Source of the DNA: Bondarzewia mesenterica
Taxonomy: Eukaryota > Basidiomycota > Agaricomycetes > Russulales > Bondarzewiaceae
Length of the DNA: 64,000 nucleotides
NCBI GenBank assembly: GCA_004802705.1
Contig: SGPL01000013.1
Location: 62,001 to 126,000, forward strand
Direction of reading: 5' to 3'
How positions within the stretch are numbered: position 1 is the stretch's first letter; every line of letters starts with the position of its first letter. Shown here piece after piece: positions 49,535 to 61,459 of this stretch. The notes below the pieces were generated by a model. That model saw only the letters and a list, made by a program, of their open reading frames with translations. It had not been told where the DNA came from and did not search any database. A program made the translations under genes and the position numbers.

Positions 49535-51806
49535 CTACAACTTGGCAATAGGCTGCCAATCTACCCGTTCAACCTGGATTCAACATGGCATGAAACAGTA
49601 ATTAAAAGGTACGAAACTGAACAGAGGGACGGAGAAAAGGGTACGAACCATGTCAGGGATAAGCTCTTCAACGTTCGCGGCACCAAGCAGTCTCATCCCA
49701 GCTACAATCTCTCGGTGGAGGATACGAACGACCTTGACAACACCCGCCTCGCCGTACGCCTGTAAATGGAATGCCATCAAACTGTTAACGTGTCCGCGAG
49801 ATCTGTACAAATAGAAATACACGTACACTTTGGGCGTAAAGGAATGGACGGCCCATGCCGACAGCCTTGGCTCCCAGACAAAGTGCTTTGAGAACGTCTA
49901 GAAAAGGATATTCGTGCATGACACCATAGTGGTTATAGGACCACAAAGAGACTTTTACCTGTTCCTCGACGGATTCCCCCGTCGATATAGACTAACTCAT
50001 TTTCAAAGTCAGAGGATCAATCAACGCATGCATGAGCATAGGCCTACCCTCAAGTTGATGGAAAATATAAGGCTGCTGTTTTCGCAGGCGATAGAGCAAC
50101 TCAATCGGTGGCAACGCACTGGAGCATTATAAAGGCAGTCAATGCGAGGGATCGCAATCGCATGAAAAGCAGCTCACTATTCAAGTTGACGCCCTACACA
50201 GGACCTCAGCTTCAGTAATGTAACTTGCTCCACTGTACAAATCGAGTAGAATACTTGTGCAACTTACCTCCATGATTTGATAATAGGATGCCATCGACAC
50301 CAGCCTCTGCCGCTAACACAGCATCCTAGAGGTCATTGCGTGTTAATTATACGTGATAACGAATACGACGGCTTCGTACTTCGAGACATTGCACGCCTGA
50401 CCAAGTTTCATTCGCTTGACTTGTATTGCCGCAGGTAATGACTTACCTTTCAAAACAATAGGGAGCTTTGTGACCTTTCGTAGCCAGGGTATGGTCTATA
50501 GCAGTCTGCAGATATTAGAAAATATGCAACGAGACATGACAGACTCACTTGCCTTTTCCCAGGTCATGTCAACGTCGTGATCAGCCAACAATAGACCTGC
50601 CGTTCCCCCAAAATTGTCCGCTTCCTCTTGCTCTTCTTTCGCATCGTCTTGCTCTTTCCTCGACATCTCCCCTGCCATCTTATCCTCTGCTCCAGTACTT
50701 TCTATATCATCCAGGACATAGGGCGCCCGTATGTCCCTCTCCCTATTTCCTGCAACGATAGCGTCGACAGTCAAAAAAATAGCCTTGTAACCCTGTCTCT
50801 CGACTTCCTTTACACGCTCCTCAGCAGCATGATCATTTTTACGTTTGTAGAGCTGAAAGAAGAGTGTCTGCTCGACGGACGAACGGGCCTCCGCGATTTG
50901 ACCAGAAGAAAAGGAAGCATTATGGGACACCATTTGAATGATACCAGTCGAATATGCACCACGAGTGATGTTGATTTCTCCTATAGAGGATGTTGAGATG
51001 TGGTTCAATTTCACTCTCAGACAATCAGAAAGGAGGGAAGGACCCACCCAGAGGATGGCCAAGTCTCGCGAGAGCTGCTCCGCAGACGAAGACTGGGATG
51101 GACGATCTGTACCCAAGAATGGTGGTCGAAGGATCACATCGCGACACCGATCGTAGGACACGAGGATGAAAGAAGAACCGAGAGAAGGCCCTCTCGTTTT
51201 CCAGGTATGCTGCTCACCGATGAGTATGATACCAAGATCCTAGGCAAAGTACGCACTGATCTCGTCATCAGCTGCAGACGAGTAGTACGAAAGGGCTTTG
51301 AAGGGCAGCACTTGTCTCGCCACATTCTCTAAGTCACGAACATTAAGCATCCTGCTAAGCGCAGGCTTTTCCAGCTGGGCCTTCTCCACCCGCTCCTCGT
51401 CTCGGCTTTTAGTACGCCCAGCAGCTTGTTCGCTAATCAGCTCAACGTCATGGGCCGTAAGCGGCCCAAGGTGCTTTGCTGGAGGAAGATATTTCTCAAG
51501 GGTGCCGAGAGGGTGAATAGGATCATAGGCATTCGTCGCATCGCAACCAGCGTGCCGCAAGATCACTTGCTGCCCCCCAGGATGTTCCTACGATGCATAG
51601 AGAATGAGAAATTAAGTTGCGTGGAACAGCAACTTGACAGTGAGTACCGGCAGGAAATTCGTTACGTCGTATACTTTGTTGTTTATGACGACCCAGCAAG
51701 AACTACAGAGAAATGAGATAGAGGGTTTTGGACAACTCTCAGAAAGAGATGTGGTCTACCTCGGCGTATTGTGCCTGGCGACCTCCTTCAGTGTCCACGA
51801 AGTCAT
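49535..51806 (-). CDS. CYB2: L-lactate dehydrogenase (cytochrome b2) type flavocytochrome
   Basis: This enzyme oxidises L-lactate (or a similar 2-hydroxyacid) and passes electrons through heme b. The ATG at 51806 gives MTSWTLKEVARHNTP and, by two short introns, SCWVVINNKVYDVTNFLPEHP and GGQQVILRHAGCDAT: a cytochrome b5 domain with the HPGG heme ligand. The FMN domain runs from KALSYYSSAADDEI, YLENERAFSRFFFHPRVLRS, GAALARLGHPLGGE, ITRGAYSTGIIQMVSHNA and TLFFQLYKRKN to TVDAIVAGNRERD, then a Glu/Lys/Asp-rich loop like the protease-sensitive loop of yeast cytochrome b2. Later come GVDGILLSNHGG (catalytic His), ALCLGAKAVGMGRPFLYA and MRLLGAANVEELIPDM, and it ends VERVDWQPIAKL. No mitochondrial presequence precedes the b5 domain, unlike yeast Cyb2. 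Confidence 0.92.
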
Positions 51807-52395
51807 CCTATCCAAAGTATTGGAAGATTAAGATGACTAGGAGAAAGAGAGTGATGTGGCACGACACCCGTGTTGTTTTTAAAGATATGGACTATGGTCA
51901 CGCGCAGAACGGGGACAAGGAAACGGCCCGGTTGAGGTGTATGCGAAAACTAACTTAGTATCGGTTGTGAAGCTGGCAACATACCGTGTAAATGTAGAAA
52001 TAACTGTAAGGTAAGGATAAGTAACGCTTCTGAAAAGCGGTATGTAGAGGTTTGGAGGCCATGACAGAGCAATTGGGTGTACATATCATTTGTAGATCCC
52101 GAGGAAAATCACAAAGCGCGACAGCTCCAATTCTTCTTAAGCATACATGAGAGAATCCGGATGAGATGAAAGAGCATACGAGATGGGTGGAAGATATCCA
52201 GTTGACGAGTTAAGAGAGTTGACAATGACAGCCCTTTTGCCCGTCTGACCTGGACGGGTCGATCACGTGCACCGAAGCAATCGCGTTATTTGGTCTTTGT
52301 TTGTCCTTTCAACTCCCGTCGAACGTTCATCAACAACCCGGCCTAATTGTTTCGTTTTTCCTCCTTCTCACCTCTGAGTACGTCAAACGCTCGAT
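51807..52395. other. Divergent promoter region between CYB2 and SAP-domain gene
   Basis: About 590 bases holding the upstream regions of CYB2 and the SAP-domain gene. ATCACGTG lies at 52262-52269. No coding signal seen. Confidence 0.5.
52262..52269. promoter_or_regulatory. ATCACGTG (RTCACRTG, Cbf1/bHLH-type) element
   Basis: A perfect RTCACRTG octamer 127 bases before the SAP-domain gene start and about 456 before the CYB2 start. Confidence 0.5.
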
Positions 52396-54862
52396 ATGCC
52401 TGGTGTATTGAACAGACAGGCTCTTGAGAGTATGAAACGGGTTGAATTGCAGCGACTTTGCAAGGTGCGTGCGTACCTTGCTCTTCGGAACCCCGTGTGG
52501 TAACACGTCTTGCAGGACCATGGACTCAAAGCAAATCTGAAATCTGAAGCTCTCATTGACCTCCTTCTAGACATTAAGTGGGTGCTCAGATGTTATCTTC
52601 TATATCGACCTTCTTATATGCTGTCTCAGTCACCCAGCTCCCAACCCTCCGCCTCCACTCCCCATACGCCGCACTTCATCAATGCGAATGGTCAGCCGTG
52701 TATCAGGATCCAGAGCTCGTCTTCAATCTACCTCGTCGCTCATCATTCATTCAGAAAGCGAAGATGACGAAGTGGGGCAACCGGAAGTAACAGAAGTTCA
52801 GCCACAACCCATGCCATCTGCTGCAGCTGGTCCAGGCACTCGAACGCGAAAGGCCAAGGAAGCCCAGTTCAGACTGGGTGTCGGGAGGCCGGCTGCAGTT
52901 GGCGGGACCGGAGCGCGAGCTATCACAAAGTCCATGAATGTCTCGAAGGGTAGGAGAGCGAAAAGTAGCAAGAGCATAAAGCCAGCAGAGGAAACAATAC
53001 CTGAAGAAGGTGAGCTCATGTGTGCTCTGGAACGAATTTGGTCCTAAAATGCAGATCAGAATTAAACGTAGTCGCACAGCTCAGTAAGATTACCAGTAAC
53101 TACCTATCGGAAGAGGACTTTATTCACACCCCACTCTCTTGCAGCCACTCCACCAGTAGCTGGACCTTCAAATGGGAGCCACTGGTCATTAAGTCCACAA
53201 GTTCAACAACACGACACTCATTCCTGTGATAGTCAGACAATTCGTAATATCGCTGAATCGGTCTTTCAAGAGCTGGTGTGTTCATACTTGCCTTCTTCCT
53301 TCCCCATGTACATATACCCATTCTCTGCTCAGGTCAAGCCACTCCAGGAAACTGTCTCTTTTCTCCAAAGAGAGCTGCAACAACAGACCTCAGCGCACGC
53401 TGCCGAAGTGAGCGCGCTTAAAGCTCAGGTCGGATGTCTTCTGAGCGAGGTACAAAGCTACCGTCGCCAATCTGAAACGATCCAGCAAATGAGCGATTCG
53501 ATCAACCAATTACGGCTGGATATACGAAGAAGGAGAACTAATAGCGTGGAGCCGGTTGTCCAGGAGCCGATGTCTTTGTCTACACCAGTCAGTATTCCCT
53601 CAGATAGCCCTCCTCATGTCCCCGATCCAGGGTAAGTCTTGTATTTTTGGTATTTCTGGAGAAATGCATCGGTCTCATTCCTGATGATGTTGATCAGCAA
53701 TGTTGTTGAGGAACCGGGTACATCGAGAGTTCACAAACAAGCGGAAGTTACTGTGGCTGCGCGACCTACCCGATCCATACCTTTCGAGTATCCTCCCGCC
53801 CCTGCTCGCTCCCCATCGAAAAGATTACTGAAAGCAGCTGGGCAGAGCGCTCTTGGAAAGCGATCCAGAGATCCAACTTTCAGTCCTACGATGGGTGTAG
53901 AAGAGACGGGAAAGGTGGAAGAAAAATCGGAAGAGTCACTCAAGAAAGCTGTTTTGCGCCCCAGCAGGAAACGAGCGAGGTTGGCACAAGGGAGTGAGAT
54001 GGATGACCAGCAGCCAGTGGCAGGTCCGTCGACCCAACCTGCACACAACCAGATGGAAGTAGATAGGTCAAGTCCGGCACTTTCGGACCAGATGGTCGAA
54101 CCCGTTCCTCCACGTCGTTATGCCAAGTTTACGGTCTTCGAAGGTCCTGAAGAGTTCTCGCAGTCCGATTTTCGACCGGCGAATCCGTCTGAGCCGGCCG
54201 TGGATGAAGATATCTTTACGGATCGTGACTTCGACTTCTTCGATTCAGCGCACCTTAATGGTCGCGGAAATCCCCCAAAGACAAGGACGGCGAACGCTAC
54301 AGAAAATCAACATCCATTTAATTTCGCTTTCCCCGTTCACGGACATCTTCCGGTAACATCCACACCTACCCCGACAGGCAATTTTCCAGCATTTGCCGGA
54401 CCTCCATCTCCTATGTTCAGTAACTTTCCTCTACCCGAACCGCCACATTCTCCCAGCCCAGCACCTCACGGCTCAAGCCACGGCCACCGTATAGAACGTG
54501 CTGGCGGCAGATTGGAACGAAATGATCCTTTCCATCCTTTCGGATCTCCGTCAGGCAGTCGAAATCCGTCAGGATCCTCTGCAGCCGATTCAATCGTGAA
54601 TCCCTCAGCGCTTCTGCGCACGCCTCCACCAACCTTGCCTGATCTGCTGGACGATACGCAAAGATCAGATGGTCGAAAGAAGGCTTCGAGCAATGACGTC
54701 GGCGTCGGACTTGGGATGACTATAATTCCGCAAGTGGAAGATACACCGGCAGGGCCAATGAGGCGAACAATGTACGGAACGGAACTCGAGGACGACACTA
54801 GGTTTGGTGATTTTGGAGTCGAGGGGGTCGCCACCGGTTTCTGGCGTGGAGGACGATTCTGA
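52396..54862 (+). CDS. SAP-domain protein with coiled coil and disordered tail
   Basis: SAP domains are small DNA-binding helix pairs found in chromatin proteins. The ATG at 52396 gives MPGVLNRQALESMKRVELQ, then RLCK|DHGLKANLKSEALID and LLLDI, an intact SAP motif (helix, basic turn, L-K-x-x-L-I-x-x-L). An intron leads to a Pro-rich stretch (HPAPNPPPPLPIRRT) and SLIIHSESEDDEVGQPE. Lys/Arg-rich sequence follows (KGRRAKSSKSIKPAEE), then a coiled coil (LQETVSFLQRELQQQTSAHA; SEVQSYRRQSETIQQMSDSI). The last exon (53.7-54.86 kb) is disordered with basic nuclear signals (LRPSRKRARLAQGSE), RYAKFTVFEGPEEFSQSDF and many Pro/Ser, and ends VATGFWRGGRF. Specific function is unknown; nuclear location is inferred from SAP plus basic clusters. 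Confidence 0.75.
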
Positions 54863-55224
54863 GAATTGCAGTAAAACATCGCGATTTTATCTCTTTTGAT
54901 GTATATATGAGCGTCTTCTTTTATGTGGGCGCTGAGACGTGTATCCTCCTTCATTATGTAGCCATGTTACCGTGCGTTCGTTTTCGGTTCCACCTTGTAT
55001 TTACCTTATCTCAGGTATCAGTTTCCCCTTAGATGGTCTTTGACTGCCATACTTAATGTCTACGTGGATGTAGGCGAATGACACCACCGATTGCAAAAAT
55101 AAAATACTATGATTGGGATATGCATGATGAGATGTTGTGTTGCGGAGGTAGATAGAAGTAAATGCGTGAGGGATACTATGGCAACAACAGACAATAAATA
55201 AATGGGTACTGCAGACCCAATAAC
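54863..55224. other. Intergenic, convergent 3' ends
   Basis: The 3' flanks of the SAP-domain gene and the MAP kinase. No gene or notable structure seen. Confidence 0.5.
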
Positions 55225-56793
<1,569 letters not shown>

Positions 56794-58718
56794 GATGGCA
56801 AGAGTTGATACAGGGATTGAATATCAAGGAGAGAAGAAGACAGCAAGGATTGTAAGTTACAAGGTAATTTAGAAGAGGAAGAGATCGATGAGAGGGAAAA
56901 GATGCAGACGTACAGGAAGATGTGAGAGGCTCCAAGTAGCGCTTTTAATACTGTTTGGTGAGACAGACTGAAAGTGGTCCCTTGATTATCGGGCTGTTTC
57001 AGGACGTTCCTAAACTAGCCACATATCACTGGTCTTCGCTGATGGAAATACATGATTTTTGATGGCGGCAGGCTCGTCGACCTCGTTTGACAGCGTCTGA
57101 GAGACCTCTCATCATCGCGGACTCCTAAAGAGGTAACTATGTACGATGATGCAGTCCGTTTAGCCGTCCGATACTGTAGCACCACAGCTTCGTTGCATTC
57201 CGACAGCCATTCGCACATGGACGGGGACACTCAATTGCAATTTGAACAGGGTAATGGGAAGATCCTTCCCTCTCACTGTCGTCCATAAGCCATTTCTATC
57301 CGCTGCAGGGAAGTGACCGCACAAACCCGGAGATAGGAAGGGCCAGATCATGATCCTTCGTGATACCAGTCTCGTTGCTCCTCGTTAGCGTCAGAGTTGA
57401 AGCTGAAGGAGTTGAGCGCTGAGATTTTGATACCTCCGTTCTTTGAAACTTGGGATGTCGTCAAAGAGGATACTGACATGCTGACATGCTCGTAGTCAGA
57501 GAGCAGTTCAGACATTCAGGGTTCGAGCTGAGAAGTGTGTCCAATCAGCAACGAAGACTTTCCAATCATTATCATCGATCCATATCACATCGGCTTGTGG
57601 AATAACAGCGCATTCAGTGGAAGATATCGAACGACAGTCTCGTCTATACTTATGTAGCAGTTACGAGAATGAAACAACGCACTCGGGGAACTGGCAAACT
57701 GGCAATGGTCATACGACTTCATGCGAGCCCCGAGCACTGCTCGAGATAGACGAGGCGCGGTACTAGCAGTAGGGAGCCCTCCTGCATGCTGTACTCTCAA
57801 TGGCTGAGCGCTGAGGTATCATGGGCAGGTGAGGAGATGACCGAGATGACCGATACTAGGCATCGATGAGCAGCGAGGGTTGAAATGGAGAAATCTGTGC
57901 AGGTCTGTTTCCTAGTGTTCCAAGTCGGGTAATGCGGACGTGCTGCCCGAGTCGATAGGCGTAATATGCAATCACAGAAATTTGACACGGGTCGCAGCTT
58001 CCAGGCAAGCTCGCCGCCGCTCGTAATCAGACTGCAACTGCAGAGAGTCAGAAAGTCGCGAGGCAGTGGGTCGTGACCTGTCGTGACAAAATAACGATGG
58101 GTTTCTTTGAACTCCGCGGCCGTTCCCACCTCCGTCCGTCACACATCATTCACTGACTAGCGATTTCGACAGAACACAGCGGTTGGGCTGTGCTCAGTGG
58201 CTCGGTTCATTATTCCTATGATCACGAAACTCGAAGTATCACTTCGCCAACTCACTTGCTCTTGACGAGGTAGAAAACCCTATATTTTCTTTCGAGATCT
58301 GGCTACCTCAGCCTACGTCTTGACAGGTCTTGACTCACGTCTTGTGTTTTCCAGTTCCAGTCTTATTTGACTCAGTGGGCTTGTTCATGTGCAGCACGGG
58401 TCTCAGAGGCGGTGTCACTTAAAGATGTCACTTGCTCGTTCCGAGATCCACCAATGGATGAAGTGCCTCTTCCCAGCCAATAGCGGTGTTGAGCGCTCAA
58501 CTGAACGTTTGAATACCGTGTCTTGCCATCTGCCAGGACTCGGTTATAGTAATGTTCTTGCTCCGCTGGGGTATTCGGGCGTGTCACTAGGCCAGAATTG
58601 ACTGGTGGCGTTTGATCTGCATTGTGCTTCTGTGAGACCATAAAAATGAGCGTGTTCAGTTCGTCCGTCCTCCATCAGCCCCCCCTCCTCCCCCACTTTC
58701 TAGACTATTGCGCTAGAC
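56794..58718. other. Large intergenic region, no supported gene
   Basis: About 1.9 kb, the longest stretch without a gene in the window. It holds the upstream regions of the MAP kinase and the cupredoxin gene, which point away from each other. Open frames at 57.0-58.6 kb on both strands lack family features and splice consistency. The words GAGCGCTGAG (57414-57423, 57806-57815) and CTGACATG (57474-57481, 57480-57487) repeat. I see no tRNA, repeat array or mobile element. Confidence 0.5.
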
Positions 58719-60266
58719 ATGTTTTCTGTCTCTGCCTTGCTCTCTTTTGGCTTTATCGCTCTGTCTTCTGTTAATGCACAACAGGTCTGGGATGTCACTG
58801 TCGGTGGCCCAAATGGGGAGACGGTTTACAATCCAACGACAGTTGTGAGCAATCATCATCAGCTCTTTCGTTTGCCCCTCCTTCATAACTAATTCGCCTC
58901 GCAGAATGCCAAGCCCGGAGACCAGATTGTCTTTCATTTCAACCCGAAAAACCATACGGTAACTCAATCAACTTTCGCTCAACCATGCAGCCGCATGGGT
59001 GGCGGATTTGACTCCCAATTGTGCGTCAGACCTTTGTGCCGCATATCGAGCTCTTCGTCGTACTCATAAACCCCCTTAGCATGCCAGTTGCCGTGGGCAC
59101 GACCTCGAACTTCCCTACGTTCAACATCACTGTCAATGATGTATGGAAACTTCTTGATTTCCATCCCTTTTTGTACAAGTTCTTATTCACGCACTGTTTC
59201 TCAGACCAATCCCATCTGGGTCTACTGTCGTCAAGGGGCCGGAACTCCCAACAGCCATTGCGGAATGGGAATGGTCTTCGCTGCCAATCCAGGCGCAGAC
59301 GGCGCCGCCAACTCCTTCGCAAACTTCCAGAGTGCCGCCAAGGCACAGGGCGCCTCTGCGAGTTCGAGCGCGTCTGGCTCGACCGTGTCTGCTTCTACCA
59401 CCTACACTGCCGCGTACGGTACGGCGACCGTCCCACCGCCGCCTGAGATCGTCACTGTCACTGAAACCATCACTGTCGAGGGTACATCTTGGACTACGAC
59501 GTACGGCTCGTATCCTGGCTCTCCCGACGCCACGCCCGTGTCTCTGCAAGGCACCGTTCACCGTGTCGTCGTCGGTGGATCAAATCTGACATTCAATCCT
59601 CCCACCGTGTCTGCTGCTCCTCGTGACACTATCGTGTTTGAGTTGTGCGTATATCATGGGTTCTAGCCGCAATACCGGATGCTGACTTCATTTTGCGTAT
59701 TTTCGGCGCCGTGTAGCCACCAGAAAAATCACACTGCGACGCAGTCAACATTTGATGCACCATGCAAGAAGATGAATGGCGGTTTCGACTCCGACTTGTG
59801 CGTTTCATCTTTTCATGTTTGTTCATCACGAGTCGCACTTAACGAACTATCTCCCCACCGCCCGTAGCAATTTCGCTGTTAATGCCAACGCGACGACCTT
59901 CCCTACGTTCAATGTCACCGTTAATGACACTGCCCCCATCTGGGTCTACGTATGTCACCACTGCCCCGGTCATTGCATTCTATTTACCTGATCTTATCTG
60001 CCTAATAGTGTCGCCAGACGAACCCCGTTGACCATTGTGGTTCTGGCATGGTTTTCGCCGTGAACAGCAATGAAAACTCCCAGCGCAATTTCAGTGCCTT
60101 CCAAGCTCTTGCCGAACAGCTCAACGGTACCAGCTCGAGCAGCTCTGCCACCAGCAGTGATCCATCCTCGACATCCTCCACGTTCGCAAACAGCGCTGGC
60201 ATTGTGGGCGTTCAAAGTACGTTTGTCTTGACAGCTGCCGCTTTCGTATTAGGTTCCTTGTTGTGA
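58719..60266 (+). CDS. Secreted two-domain cupredoxin, Ser-rich, probable GPI anchor
   Basis: Known: agaricomycete 'extracellular serine-rich' proteins have plastocyanin-like domains and are surface-bound. The ATG at 58719 gives the signal peptide MFSVSALLSFGFIALSSVNA. Cupredoxin 1: VWDVTVGGPNGETVYNPTTV, FHFNPKNHTVTQSTFAQPC, FPTFNITVNDTNPIWVYCRQ, HCGMGMVFAANPG. The residues NH, WVYC, HC and GMGM match type-1 copper ligands His, Cys, His and Met. After a Ser/Thr linker (ASASSSASGSTVSAS, VTVTETITVEG), cupredoxin 2 repeats the layout: HRVVVGGSNLTFNPPTV, FHQKNHTATQSTFDAPC, NVTVNDTAPIWVYCRQ, DHCGSGMVFAVN. It ends in a Ser-rich stretch and hydrophobic tail (STFVLTAAAFVLGSLL) typical of GPI signals. 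The two domains look like a tandem duplication. Confidence 0.87.
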
Positions 60267-60688
60267 TTCACTTGGATGATCATCTTCTTGCCTCTTGAGC
60301 ACGCCTGCGCGAATCTATCGCTGTAGCTATGTCACAATTTCAATATTTTCCAGACTTTTACTGATCACTGTGGTTAATTTGTCGTGGATGTGGATGTCAA
60401 GGAATCGCGCTTCTGTCTTTACTAGCTTTACTATCTGTTCGTACTTACACGGACTCCTTGTTTCAACTTATTATCTGTTTGACAATTCAGATTGGACTTT
60501 TAACATATCATCGTGGAGATGAGCGGAAGATTGAGCTTATCGTGTCAAGGCGGGATGACAAACGGAGGAATTGATTGTACACATAGGGATACAGTGCGAA
60601 GTCATATGGCATGATCTTATTCTCATATGACTCAGTAGGACAACCACGAAGGGACGCAATGCGTAAAGAAACGAGGCAGAGTGATAGA
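60267..60688. other. Intergenic, convergent 3' ends
   Basis: The 3' flanks of the cupredoxin gene and RPL22. T-rich; no gene or notable structure seen. Confidence 0.5.
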
Positions 60689-61256
60689 TTACTCCTCATC
60701 CTCCTCATCCGGGCCCCTGCAAGGTCATCAGCACGGATAAGATGAAAGACTGTGATACTGAAACACACTCAATATTGTAGAACCTGAGCTGGTACTGATC
60801 CTTAGACGAGGCGACAACGCGGAGGTAGTCACGGAGTGTGTTCTTCTTGAGGAACTTTTTGGTGAGGTACTTAAGGTACCGCTTGGAGAAAGGGATGTTG
60901 GACGTCACGGTGATTTTGACGTCGCCTAGAAGCGATGTGAGCAGATATCTTTGGAACGTGATATGAAAATGAGGACACACCATCACGGTGGATCTTGATG
61001 CTCTCACCAAGCTGGCCGGCCTTGCCATCGACCTTGATGCGGTCGTGCAGGAACTTTTCAAAGGCAGCACCGTCGAAGAGACCGTCGCTCGCAGGGCGAG
61101 AGTAGTCAACAACAAATTTGTGCTTAGCAGCAGGGACCTTTGTAGTGGCGACCTTGGGCTACAGTAACGGCAATACGCACGGAAAAAGAGAGCAGAAATC
61201 CCGGAATTAGCCTACTGAGAAGGGGACTCAGCAAAGCGGTACCAGGCACTAACCAT
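60689..61256 (-). CDS. RPL22: 60S ribosomal protein L22 (eL22)
   Basis: This is a large-subunit ribosomal protein. The ATG at 61256 is the only coding triplet of exon 1 (ATG|GTTAGT); the acceptor is next to CCCAAGGTCGCC. The protein then reads [99 protein letters not shown] and [15 protein letters not shown]. It ends in the usual acidic tail PDEEDEE (60689-60705). The three introns are at the start codon, in GDVKIT and just before the tail. Its length of about 125 residues fits the family. It is divergent from CBF5 with 203 bases between start codons, around a 16-bp palindrome. Confidence 0.95.
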
Positions 61257-61334
61257 CTTGAAGTCTTGAGGGTGTAGCGGTCGACGGCGGACTATGCAGG
61301 AAGTGTTGTTGATGGACCGAGCGGGATGGTTTTG

Positions 61335-61350
61335 ATAACTGTACAGTTAT
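61335..61350. promoter_or_regulatory. Perfect 16-bp palindrome in RPL22/CBF5 divergent promoter
   Basis: The word ATAACTGTACAGTTAT reads the same on both strands and stops exactly at its ends. It lies 79 bases from the RPL22 start and 110 from the CBF5 start, near the middle of the shared 203-base region. This is the geometry of a dimeric transcription factor site. The factor is unknown. Confidence 0.55.
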
Positions 61351-61459
61351 TGCGGCCGTTGCCGAACATCGCATTTAGAAGGAGTCTCACACGGACACGG
61401 AAAAGTCTTGCAGTTCCGAAATGAGAGACCGTTGAAGTCGAAACTCCTTGTCGTGCACG

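Noticed and set aside
57585..58129. Minus-strand open frames in the large gap
   Set aside because: No domain-like pattern, no joining splice sites and no membrane or signal features.
61448..61459. An extended start for CBF5
   Set aside because: The codon at 61448 is TTG; the ATG at 61460 gives a normal CBF5 N-terminus.
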